From UBA8752 sp042095055 (lineage in GTDB: Bacteria; Bacteroidota; Bacteroidia; Flavobacteriales_D; Sanyastnellaceae), in contig JBELBZ010000013.1 of the NCBI GenBank assembly GCA_042095055.1, positions 1 to 52,693 of the forward strand: a stretch of 52,693 nt of DNA, in the 5' to 3' direction. Position numbers and translations under genes: made by a program. Shown here one piece after another: positions 44,373 through 51,849 of the stretch (position 1 is its first letter; each line of letters begins with the position of its first letter). The notes under the pieces are model-generated. The model ran no database searches. It was not told the origin of the DNA and saw only the letters and a program-made list of their open reading frames with translations.

Positions 44373-45062
44373 TCAACCGCGAATGTGGTCCAAAAATTCC
44401 CGACGGGCCTCGTTTTCCTTGAAGGCGCCATGGTAGTCGGCAGTCACAGTTGAACTCTGTTCGTCCTCAATGCCCCGACTCGACACACACATGTGCTTGG
44501 CTTCGATGATCACAGCCACATCTTCTGTATCCAAAATGGCCTTCAATGCTTCTGCAATTTGACGCGTGAGGCGCTCCTGAACTTGGGGGCGCTTGGCATA
44601 GAAGTCCACCAAACGGTTGATTTTACTCAATCCAATCACCTGTCCGGAAGACTTGTAAGCCACATGGGCCCTTCCTGCGATGGGAAGGAAATGGTGCTCA
44701 CAGGTGGAGTTCAGGTTGATGTCCTTTTCGACCAGCATTTCACCATACTCATAGGTGTTGTTGAAGGTCCGGCAGACAGGGTGGTTCTCGGGGTTCAGTC
44801 CCTTGAAAATCTCTTGGACATACATCTTGGCAACCCTTTTGGGGGTTCCGGACAGGCTGTCATCCGTCAAGTCCAGGCCCAAAGTCTCCATGATTTCCCG
44901 AAACAAAGGGGCGATGCGTGCCATCTTTTCCTCATCGGTCAATGCAAAGGCATCAGCACGCATAGGGGTGTCCACCGACGTGCCGACGTGGTTGTCACCA
45001 ATGGTGTCATTGTGGGCGGCTTTTTCGAATGCACCGCTGGTGAGGGGATTGGAAGTCGTCAT
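44373..45062 (-). CDS. folE: GTP cyclohydrolase I
   Basis: A 229-residue enzyme making 7,8-dihydroneopterin triphosphate from GTP, the first step of folate and pterin synthesis. Blocks: LTDDSLSGTPKRVAKMYVQEIFKGL, EKDINLNSTCEHHFLPIAGRAHVAY with zinc Cys and the catalytic His pair, IGLSKINRLVDFYAKRPQVQERLTRQI, and IEAKHMCVSSRGIEDEQSSTVT with the second zinc Cys. ATG 45062 is chosen because the upstream extension (to 45170) overlaps the divergent dnaE start. The N-terminal 45 residues before the core are variable. It is divergent from dnaE and followed by the rpsP promoter. Confidence 0.94.
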   Translation of the reverse strand: MTTSNPLTSGAFEKAAHNDTIGDNHVGTSVDTPMRADAFALTDEEKMARIAPLFREIMETLGLDLTDDSLSGTPKRVAKMYVQEIFKGLNPENHPVCRTFNNTYEYGEMLVEKDINLNSTCEHHFLPIAGRAHVAYKSSGQVIGLSKINRLVDFYAKRPQVQERLTRQIAEALKAILDTEDVAVIIEAKHMCVSSRGIEDEQSSTVTADYHGAFKENEARREFLDHIRG

Positions 45063-45168
45063 GATGAGAGCAGGTATGACCTGTAAAGCAAACTGGCGCC
45101 TGTGATGTTCAATCCACCGGGTGTCCACAATGCGCGGTTTCGAGGAGCGAATGGTCGAAATTGGTCTC

Positions 45169-48100
45169 ATGATTCTCGTCTACGATACCGAGACCACTGG
45201 TTTGCCGCGCGATTGGAATGCGCCGCTGACCGATGGAGAGAACTGGCCCCGCTTGGTTCAACTCGCCTGGCAGCTGCATACCCCAGACGGAAAGTTGGTG
45301 TCCCGGGGCAACAGAATTGTTCGGCCAGATGGATTCACCATTCCATTCAACGCCGCCAAAGTGCACGGCATCACCACCGAACGGGCAGAGGCTGAGGGGG
45401 CAGACTTGGACAGTGTCCTTGAGGAGTTCGGCCGCGACCTAGACCAGGCAGAGTACGTCATGGGCCACAACATCGGTTTTGATGTCAGCATCATGGGTGC
45501 AGAGTGGATTCGCCGAGGTGCCAGTGCCGAAAGAATCACCGGCAAGTCTTCGATCGATTCCAAAGACGAGGCCACTGAATTCTGCGCCATTCCCGGTGGC
45601 CGGGGAGGCCGGTTCAAATGGCCCACCTTGACCGAGCTGCACCAAAAACTCTTTGGAGAAGGTTTTGGGGATGCCCACGATGCGGCCTACGATGTCGATG
45701 CCACGGCCAAGTGCTTCTTTGCACTGGTCCAACATGGCGTCATTCAAAGGGACGGATTTCCCAAAGGAAGTGCGGTTCAGTACGAGGCTCCGAAACTAGA
45801 AGCGGCCAACTTCGCCCAAGCCAAAGCCCAACCGTCTGCTGCACCTCGGAAATCACCTTCCGGCGCAGTACCCGCTGCAGCGTCAGGTGCGGCGGACCTT
45901 GCAGACGTGCCCTTCTCGCACCTGCATGTCCACAGTCAATTCAGCGTGCTCCAGGCCACGTCGAGCGTACAAGCCCTGGTCGACAAAGCGGTGGAAGCCG
46001 GCATGCCTGCCATGGGGTTGACCGACCGCGGCAACATGATGGGGGCCTTTCACTTCGTGCGCGCGGCAAACAAAGCGGGCATCAAGCCCATCGTGGGGGC
46101 CGAGCTCAACGTGTGCCGCGACCACGCAGACAGATCCAAGAAAGACGATGGCTATCCCATTGTCCTGCTCGCCAAAAACCGGGAGGGTTACCACCGGTTG
46201 GCCAAACTGAGCTCCCTCGCTTACACCGACGGGTTTTATTATGTCCCACGCATTGACCGCGAACAACTCCTCGCCTACAAAGAGGACCTGATCGTCACTA
46301 CTGGCGGCTTGTTCAGTGAGGTTCCGAGCCTTCTGCTCAATGTGGGAGACCGCCAAGCGGAAGAGGCGTTTCTCTGGTGGAAGGCAGAATTCGGAGAGCA
46401 CTTCTATGCGGAATTGAACCGCCACGGATTGGAGGAAGAAAAGGTGGTCAACAGCTTTCTGCTGGAGATGTGCAAGAAGCACGGTGTGCGTTATATCGCC
46501 GCCAACAACAGTTACTACACCACCCGGAAGGAGGCCGATGCCCACGACATTCTGCTGTGCGTCAAAGATGCCGCCAATGTCAGCCAGCCTAAGCGGTATG
46601 TAGGGAAACGGGGCCGCGAGTTTCGCTTCGGGTTGCCCAATGACGAGTTCTATTTGAAGTCTCCGCAGGAGATGAAGCAGCTCTTTGCAGATCTGCCGGA
46701 AGCCTTTCTTACGGTGCGCGACATCGTCGAGGGCTGCGAGGGCTATGAACTGGAGCGGGATGTGTTGCTGCCGGCATTTGACATCCCCCCAGAATTTGTA
46801 AACCCCAAAGACGCCGAAGACGGAGGGAAGCGCGGTGAAAACGCCTACCTCAAGCACCTCACTTATCAAGGTGCGGAAAACCGATACGACGAGATTACCG
46901 AAGAGGTGCGCCAACGCCTCGACTTTGAGCTGGAAACCATCGAGCGCACAGGTTATCCGGGGTACTTCCTGATTGTTCAGGACTTTACCACCGCTGCCCG
47001 TGAAATGGGCGTCAGCGTGGGGCCGGGGCGTGGATCTGCTGCAGGCAGTGCTGTGGCTTACTGCACCGGCATCACCAATATGGACCCCATCGCGTATGAC
47101 TTGCTGTTCGAGCGCTTCTTGAATCCCGACAGGGTCTCGCTGCCGGACATCGACATCGACTTTGATGACGAGGGGCGTGGCAAGGTGATCGACTATGTCA
47201 TTGACAAATACGGAGCCAACCAGGTCGCCCAAATCATCACCTATGGCACGATGGCGGCCAAAAGCTCCATCCGGGATACCGCCCGCGTCATGGAATTGCC
47301 CCTCGGTGATGCCGACAGGTTGTCCAAGCAGATGCCGGACATCTCCTTGTCCAAGCTGTTCAAGTTGGACGACAAGTCCCTCAAAGACAAGCTGCGTGGA
47401 CAAGAAGGTCTGGACCAGGTCAACGCCATCAAAGCCATCCACGACGGCCAAGGATTGGAGTCCGAAGTTCTCAAAAAGGCCCGTGTGATCGAAGGCTCTG
47501 TGCGGAACACCGGCATCCACGCTTGCGGGGTCATCATCACGCCGGATGACATCACCAAGTTCGTGCCGGTGGCCACAGCCAAGGACAGCGACATGGTGTG
47601 CACGCAGTTCGACAACTCGGTGGCAGAGGACGCGGGATTGCTCAAGATGGACTTCTTGGGATTGAAAACCCTCACCATCATCAAGGACGCAGTGCGCAAC
47701 GTCAAGCTGCGCAGTGGGGTGGAGCTCGACCCAGAGGCCTTTCCGCTGGACGATGAAGCGACCTATGAATTGTTCCAACGCGGCGATACGGTGGGCATCT
47801 TTCAGTACGAGTCCGTTGGAATGCAGCGCTACCTCAAGGACCTCAAGCCCACAGAGTTCGCGGACCTGATCGCGATGAACGCGCTGTACCGTCCCGGCCC
47901 CTTGGAATACATTCCCGCGTTCGTTCGTCGGAAGCACGGCCAGGAACCGGTGAAATACGACCTCGATGCTTGCGAGGAGTACCTCGCGGAGACCTACGGG
48001 ATCACGGTGTACCAAGAGCAAGTCATGCTGCTCAGCCAAAAACTCGCCGGTTTCACAAAAGGAGAAGCGGACACCTTGCGTAAAGCGATGGGCAAGAAAA

Positions 48101-49470
48101 AGGCCGACTTGATTGCCAAGATGAAGCCCAAGTTCCTCGAAGGAGGAGGGGAGCGGGGCCACGACACCACCGTGCTCGAGAAAATTTGGAAGGACTGGGA
48201 GGCCTTTGCCAGTTATGCCTTCAACAAGTCACACTCGACGTGTTACGCTTGGGTGGCCTACCAGACGGCCTATCTCAAGGCCAACCACCCGGCCGAGTTC
48301 ATGGCAGCGGTGCTGTCCAACAACATGTCCGACATCAAGAAGGTGACCTTCTTTATGGAAGAATGCCGCCGAATGGGAACCGCGGTCTTGGGACCGGACG
48401 TCAACGAGTCGCAGTTCAAGTTTGCCGTGAACGCCGAGGGGGCCATCCGATTTGGATTGGGCGCCATGAGCGGCGTAGGCGAGGGGGCAGTGGCTTCTAT
48501 AGTGGAGTGCAGGGAAGAAGAGCCCTACAACAGCATTTTTGACTTTGCGGTCAAGGTCAACCTCAAGGACTGCAACAAGCGCGTGTTCGAGGCCCTGGCC
48601 CGAGGCGGCGGATTTGACGACCTTCCACAGGCGATTTTCCGCTCGCAATGCTTCGCCGAAGACGCCAAGGGCCGCACGACCATTGAGCTGGCCATCCGCT
48701 ATGGTCAAGCCACACAGGAGAGCGAGAACTCCTCTCAAGCCTCATTATTTGGCGGAGACTCTGGGGCCATGGAGATTCCCGAGCCCCCGGTACCTGTGTG
48801 CGACGAGTGGGAGCCATTCGACAAGCTTGCCCGCGAAAAAGAAGTCGTGGGGGTCTACCTCTCAGGGCACCCTCTGGATGAATTCAAGGTGCAGCTGGAC
48901 CAATTCTGCACCCCGGGGGGATTGTCAAACCTCGAGGACATGGTAGCGGCCCGTGGGCGCACGATTTCCTTTGGTGGCATGGTGACGGAAGCCGAGCACA
49001 AAATGGCCAAGAACGGCCGCCCTTGGGGCGGCATGACCGTCGAGGATTACCACGGTTCGCAACGCATGACGTTCTGGCGCGATGACTACATCAAGTTCAG
49101 GGAATTCATGGTGTCGGGCTGGTTTCTGTACATCAAGGGCAAGGTCCAGATGAAGCAGTTCCGAGGGGCCGACGAACTCGAGTTCAAGGTGACCCGCATT
49201 GAGCTCCTGTCAGACGTGCTGGAAAAAATGGCCGGAAGGCTGAGGGTACAGGTCAATTTGGCCAAACTGGACAGCGGCCTTGTTGAGCAAGTGTGTGCCC
49301 TGATCGAGTCCAACCAGGGCGGAGTGGGGGTGACCGTCGAGCTGCACCATCCAGACGCGGTGCTCGAGATGCCCTCGCGGCGAAAGCGGGTGGCGCTCTC
49401 ATCAGAATTGCTGGACGGACTCGAGGCTTTGGAAGGTGTCGAGTACAAGGTGCTGAGCACCGGTGGATAA
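45169..49470 (+). CDS. dnaE: DNA polymerase III alpha subunit with N-terminal proofreading exonuclease
   Basis: A 1433-residue replicative polymerase. Residues 1 to about 185 form a DEDDh exonuclease: VYDTETTGLPRDWNAPLTDG with D6 and E8, MGHNIGFDVSIM, and HDAAYDVDAT. After an Ala/Pro-rich linker comes the PHP domain (HLHVHSQFSVLQATSSVQAL), then the polymerase with GPGRGSAAGSAVAYCTGI and the catalytic LPDIDIDFDDEGR (D660, D662). FNKSHSTCYAWVAYQTAYLKANHP, an OB-fold region and a short C-terminal domain follow. Fusion of an epsilon-like exonuclease to DnaE is known in Bacteroidota. ATG 45169 is chosen since relatives start M-x-L-x-YDTETTG; ATG 45151, preceded by GAGGAG, is an alternative. It is divergent from folE. 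Confidence 0.95.
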   Translation: MILVYDTETTGLPRDWNAPLTDGENWPRLVQLAWQLHTPDGKLVSRGNRIVRPDGFTIPFNAAKVHGITTERAEAEGADLDSVLEEFGRDLDQAEYVMGHNIGFDVSIMGAEWIRRGASAERITGKSSIDSKDEATEFCAIPGGRGGRFKWPTLTELHQKLFGEGFGDAHDAAYDVDATAKCFFALVQHGVIQRDGFPKGSAVQYEAPKLEAANFAQAKAQPSAAPRKSPSGAVPAAASGAADLADVPFSHLHVHSQFSVLQATSSVQALVDKAVEAGMPAMGLTDRGNMMGAFHFVRAANKAGIKPIVGAELNVCRDHADRSKKDDGYPIVLLAKNREGYHRLAKLSSLAYTDGFYYVPRIDREQLLAYKEDLIVTTGGLFSEVPSLLLNVGDRQAEEAFLWWKAEFGEHFYAELNRHGLEEEKVVNSFLLEMCKKHGVRYIAANNSYYTTRKEADAHDILLCVKDAANVSQPKRYVGKRGREFRFGLPNDEFYLKSPQEMKQLFADLPEAFLTVRDIVEGCEGYELERDVLLPAFDIPPEFVNPKDAEDGGKRGENAYLKHLTYQGAENRYDEITEEVRQRLDFELETIERTGYPGYFLIVQDFTTAAREMGVSVGPGRGSAAGSAVAYCTGITNMDPIAYDLLFERFLNPDRVSLPDIDIDFDDEGRGKVIDYVIDKYGANQVAQIITYGTMAAKSSIRDTARVMELPLGDADRLSKQMPDISLSKLFKLDDKSLKDKLRGQEGLDQVNAIKAIHDGQGLESEVLKKARVIEGSVRNTGIHACGVIITPDDITKFVPVATAKDSDMVCTQFDNSVAEDAGLLKMDFLGLKTLTIIKDAVRNVKLRSGVELDPEAFPLDDEATYELFQRGDTVGIFQYESVGMQRYLKDLKPTEFADLIAMNALYRPGPLEYIPAFVRRKHGQEPVKYDLDACEEYLAETYGITVYQEQVMLLSQKLAGFTKGEADTLRKAMGKKKADLIAKMKPKFLEGGGERGHDTTVLEKIWKDWEAFASYAFNKSHSTCYAWVAYQTAYLKANHPAEFMAAVLSNNMSDIKKVTFFMEECRRMGTAVLGPDVNESQFKFAVNAEGAIRFGLGAMSGVGEGAVASIVECREEEPYNSIFDFAVKVNLKDCNKRVFEALARGGGFDDLPQAIFRSQCFAEDAKGRTTIELAIRYGQATQESENSSQASLFGGDSGAMEIPEPPVPVCDEWEPFDKLAREKEVVGVYLSGHPLDEFKVQLDQFCTPGGLSNLEDMVAARGRTISFGGMVTEAEHKMAKNGRPWGGMTVEDYHGSQRMTFWRDDYIKFREFMVSGWFLYIKGKVQMKQFRGADELEFKVTRIELLSDVLEKMAGRLRVQVNLAKLDSGLVEQVCALIESNQGGVGVTVELHHPDAVLEMPSRRKRVALSSELLDGLEALEGVEYKVLSTGG

Positions 49471-49499
49471 GTTGACACCCTTTGGCGACCTGAGTCACG

Positions 49500-49527
49500 T
49501 TGATGCAGAAAAGCCCGGTTAAATTTG
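49500..49527 (+). promoter_or_regulatory. Bacteroidota-type promoter of trxA
   Basis: TTG at 49500-49502, a 17-base spacer and TAAATTTG at 49520-49527, an exact TAnnTTTG -7 box. It lies just past dnaE and 19 bases before the trxA start, so trxA is transcribed independently. Confidence 0.75.
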
Positions 49528-49546
49528 AAGTCTAATTACGCTCCCC

Positions 49547-49867
49547 ATGGCTATTGAAATCAACGAAGCAAACTTCGAAGAAGTCGTGATGAACACGGAC
49601 AAGCCCGTGATGGTCGACTTCTGGGCAGAATGGTGTGGCCCGTGCCGCATGGTCGGTCCCGTTGTCGAGAAAATCGCAGGCGACTACGAAGGAAAAGCCG
49701 TCATCGGCAAGGTCGATGTCGACTCGAACCAAGAAATCAGCATGAAGTTTGGCGTGCGCTCCATCCCCACCATTGTGTTCTTGAAGAACGGAGAGGTGGT
49801 CGACAAGTCGGTCGGAGCTGTACCTGAAAACGTTCTGACAGAGAAGCTTGAGAAGCTGATGGCCTAA
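49547..49867 (+). CDS. trxA: Thioredoxin
   Basis: A 106-residue cytoplasmic dithiol reductant. The active site is FWAEWCGPCRMVGPVVEKIA. The substrate-binding cis-Pro lies in VRSIPTIVFLKNGEVVDKSVG. Length and fold are canonical, with no signal peptide. It has its own promoter after dnaE and a strong terminator 26 bases past its stop, so it is probably monocistronic. Confidence 0.96.
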   Translation: MAIEINEANFEEVVMNTDKPVMVDFWAEWCGPCRMVGPVVEKIAGDYEGKAVIGKVDVDSNQEISMKFGVRSIPTIVFLKNGEVVDKSVGAVPENVLTEKLEKLMA

Positions 49868-49892
49868 GTGCCCTTTGCTCAATACAGCATTG

Positions 49893-49920
49893 AAACGCCC
49901 CGCCCCAAGCGGGGCGTTTT
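49893..49920 (+). terminator. Rho-independent terminator of trxA
   Basis: An 11-base stem (AAACGCCCCGC, 49893-49903, with GCGGGGCGTTT, 49909-49919) closes on the loop CCCAA and ends in TTTT. Confidence 0.88.
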
Positions 49921-49928
49921 CGTCTCCG

Positions 49929-49936
49929 TATCTTTG
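49929..49936 (+). promoter_or_regulatory. -7 box of the DUF58 gene
   Basis: TATCTTTG matches TAnnTTTG exactly and ends only eight bases before the GTG start, implying a nearly leaderless transcript. No -33 TTG is visible at the usual distance because the trxA terminator occupies that region. Confidence 0.5.
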
Positions 49937-49944
49937 AAGTAGCC

Positions 49945-50874
49945 GTGCCCATCAACCTGCAACCCCACCAGTTCCGACAGCTCGGATCGCTCGAATTCCT
50001 CGCCAAGCAGGCCGTGGAAGGCTTCATCACAGGCCTGCACCGCAGCCCCTACCATGGGTTCAGTGTAGAGTTTGCCGAGCACAGGCTCTACAACCCTGGC
50101 GAGAGCATGCGGCATGTCGACTGGAAGCTGTACGCCCGTTCCGACCGGTTCTATGTCAAGACCTACGAAGAGGAAACCAACCTGCGCTGTCAGGTGGTGC
50201 TGGACACCTCAGGTTCGATGTACTATCCGGCCGATGTGTCCCCGGAATCAGGGATGAACAAGATCAAATTCGCCACCCATGCAGCGGCGACCCTGATCGA
50301 ACTCTTCAAGCGCCAACGCGATGCCGTGGGATTGAGCCTCTTTGACAGCACCCTGCATGCCCACCACAAGGCGCGCTCGACCCAAGCCCACCAGCACCTC
50401 ATGTATGCCGAACTCGAAAAGGTGCTCGCTGGCGTCGGAAAGGGGGGAGGAGAGACCGCTGCGGTAGAGGCCATCCACACGATTGCGGAGGCCACGCCGA
50501 AGCGCTCGCTCATCGTTCTGTTTAGCGACATGCTGGACAGGGCGCAAGACCTGGATGCCATGTTTGCAGCATTGGCCCATTTGCGGCATGCCAAGCACGA
50601 GGTCGTGGTGTTCCATGTCTTGGACGAACAAACCGAACAGCGGTTTGACTTCGCGGACCGTCCAACCACTTTTATCGATTTGGAGAGTGGGGAAGAGGTG
50701 CGCGCCAATCCGGCTGAGGTCCGGGAAGCGTACGTCTCCAAAATGGCTGAATTGCGCCGCGAACTGGACGTCAGATGCGGCTCTGCGGGCATCGATTGGG
50801 TCGATGTCGACATCGCCAAAGGGGTCAATCCCGTGTTGACGGCCTATCTGCTCAAGCGGCAGAAGATGCGCTAA
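49945..50874 (+). CDS. DUF58 domain protein with VWA-like fold
   Basis: A 309-residue cytoplasmic protein of the DUF58 family. The conserved RSPYHGFSVEFAEHRLYNPGESMRHVDWKLYARSDRFYVKTYEEE block precedes a von Willebrand A-like domain with a MIDAS-type motif DTSGSM. DAVGLSLFDS and SLIVLFSDMLD give further strands. DUF58 proteins usually neighbour MoxR ATPases and are thought to act in complex assembly or envelope processes. No MoxR gene is in this window. GTG 49945 is used because the family starts at this point and no ATG is close. It follows the trxA terminator with its own -7 box. Confidence 0.85.
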   Translation: MPINLQPHQFRQLGSLEFLAKQAVEGFITGLHRSPYHGFSVEFAEHRLYNPGESMRHVDWKLYARSDRFYVKTYEEETNLRCQVVLDTSGSMYYPADVSPESGMNKIKFATHAAATLIELFKRQRDAVGLSLFDSTLHAHHKARSTQAHQHLMYAELEKVLAGVGKGGGETAAVEAIHTIAEATPKRSLIVLFSDMLDRAQDLDAMFAALAHLRHAKHEVVVFHVLDEQTEQRFDFADRPTTFIDLESGEEVRANPAEVREAYVSKMAELRRELDVRCGSAGIDWVDVDIAKGVNPVLTAYLLKRQKMR

Positions 50875-50891
50875 TTGTTAATTACTTTATA

Positions 50892-50939
50892 TTGATAACC
50901 AGTGCATTAGAGGGGTTATCAACATTTCAACAGTGCATT
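50892..50939. repeat. Inverted repeat plus direct repeat in an AT-rich spacer
   Basis: TTGATAACC (50892-50900) and GGTTATCAA (50914-50922) form a perfect nine-base inverted repeat with 13 bases between. CAGTGCATT occurs at 50900-50908 and again at 50931-50939. The stretch is far more AT-rich than the flanking genes. It may be an operator for the small secreted gene starting at 51004, or the DUF58 terminator. Confidence 0.5.
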
Positions 50940-51003
50940 TCCTTGCGCAATTGTGAATAGCGTGCTTTCTTGCCCGCCCTTCACAACCGCCCCCGGGCAC
51001 GCC

Positions 51004-51411
51004 ATGGCACAACACTTCCTGATCCGTCGCGCAACACGCACAGCCGCAGCTTCTGCAGCCATGCTGGTCCCTGCTGCTTTTTCCATGGCCACAACAGCCG
51101 ATTCGGCGTTTGCTCTGCCCTCACATCGGATCACAGTAAAGGACCCCATTCACAAGAAACACCTCTTGGAACGGATTCAAATCGACACGGAATCCAAAGA
51201 GCGCGTGGTGCTCAGGGTGGAGATGGAGCAGGAAAACTTCGTGCTCTATCAAGTCGGATTGCCCAATGGTAACGTGCTCAGAAGCGGTTCATGGCTCCTC
51301 GTGCCAGGCCCCAACGAATTGATTCTCGATGCCCGCGAATGGCCATCGGGAACCTTGGAACTCAGCGTCCTGACAAAGAGGGACCTGATGAAGCTCGATT
51401 TCGAAAGATGA
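51004..51411 (+). CDS. Small secreted protein resembling an isolated sorting-type beta domain
   Basis: A 135-residue protein with an Arg-bearing N-region and hydrophobic signal peptide ending near SAFA (MAQHFLIRRATRTAAASAAMLVPAAFS then MATTADSAFA). The mature part of about 98 residues is one beta-sandwich-like unit: VVLRVEMEQENFVLYQVGLPNGNVLRSGSWLLVPGPNELILDAREWPSGTLELSVL. The pattern 'G..v.......l..G.neL.lD...wpsGtl.l.v' is that of T9SS type A sorting domains, but no cargo domain precedes it and the usual PNP start is missing. Function is unknown. ATG 51004 is chosen to fit the signal peptide. An upstream ATG at 50953 gives an unlikely longer leader. The spacer upstream is AT-rich with repeats. 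Confidence 0.65.
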   Translation: MAQHFLIRRATRTAAASAAMLVPAAFSMATTADSAFALPSHRITVKDPIHKKHLLERIQIDTESKERVVLRVEMEQENFVLYQVGLPNGNVLRSGSWLLVPGPNELILDAREWPSGTLELSVLTKRDLMKLDFER

Positions 51412-51458
51412 GCTTTGATCACCGCGGCGGCATTCCCCGCAAAAAAAACAGATGCCAC

Positions 51459-51491
51459 TTGTAACCATTAAAAGGCGCAACCGTATATTTG
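51459..51491 (+). promoter_or_regulatory. Presumed promoter of tRNA-Asp
   Basis: TATATTTG at 51484-51491 matches the TAnnTTTG -7 box exactly. The nearest TTG (51459-51461) is 22 bases upstream, longer than the 17 seen for trxA and rpsP, so the -33 assignment is less certain. It lies 43 bases before the mature tRNA. Confidence 0.55.
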
Positions 51492-51534
51492 CGCCCCCGC
51501 AGACGAGAAGTCGGATGTGGAGGTCGAAAGACCA

Positions 51535-51611
51535 GGTCTGGTAGTTCAGTTGGTTAGAATACATGCCTGTCACGCATGGGGTCGCGAGTTCGAGTCTCGT
51601 CCAGACCGCCA
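51535..51611 (+). tRNA. trnD: tRNA-Asp (anticodon GTC)
   Basis: A full cloverleaf is readable. Acceptor stem GGTCTGG pairs with CCAGACC, with D arm around GTTCAGTTGGTTAGAA. Anticodon stem CATGC/GCATG holds the loop CTGTCAC (GTC), and T arm GCGAG-TTCGAGT-CTCGT. Discriminator G and an encoded CCA follow. The GTC anticodon reads Asp codons GAC/GAU. It is a single tRNA, not in a cluster. Confidence 0.95.
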
Positions 51612-51623
51612 ACACAATTCGAG

Positions 51624-51656
51624 AGTCCCTCAGCCCCAACGGCTGGGGGACTTTTG
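51624..51656 (+). terminator. Terminator of tRNA-Asp
   Basis: AGTCCCTCAGCC (51624-51635) pairs with GGCTGGGGGACT (51641-51652), with one G-T pair and loop CCAAC, followed by TTTGG. It begins 12 bases after the tRNA CCA. Confidence 0.8.
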
Positions 51657-51786
51657 GTTTCCGCCTGTGCTTACATGCCTATTATTTGAGGCTGACAAGT
51701 GATGCATTTGAGAATACCCAAACACTCTTTGTATCTATATCAAGTCCTTGAAAAAGTTGAGAAAGCCAAACCGATATCATTTGGAA

Positions 51787-51817
51787 ACCGCTTAATCTCC
51801 TGCTCTTCGTAAGCGGT
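51787..51817. repeat. Inverted repeat upstream of the last gene
   Basis: ACCGCTTA (51787-51794) and TAAGCGGT (51810-51817) form a perfect eight-base inverted repeat around 15 bases, followed by CTTTGTTT. It lies 33 bases before ATG 51850 in an AT-rich region. It could be an operator or a leader hairpin. Confidence 0.4.
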
Positions 51818-51849
51818 CTTTGTTTCGGGTATACCCTAATTTTAGCACA

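Noticed and set aside
45169..45740. Exonuclease fused to DnaE as a novelty
   Set aside because: An N-terminal epsilon-like exonuclease on DnaE is an established feature of Bacteroidota polymerases.
45883..48162. 759-codon open frame antisense to dnaE
   Set aside because: It lies wholly inside the well-supported polymerase gene, shows no recognisable domain and has the composition expected of a complementary-strand shadow in a GC-rich gene.
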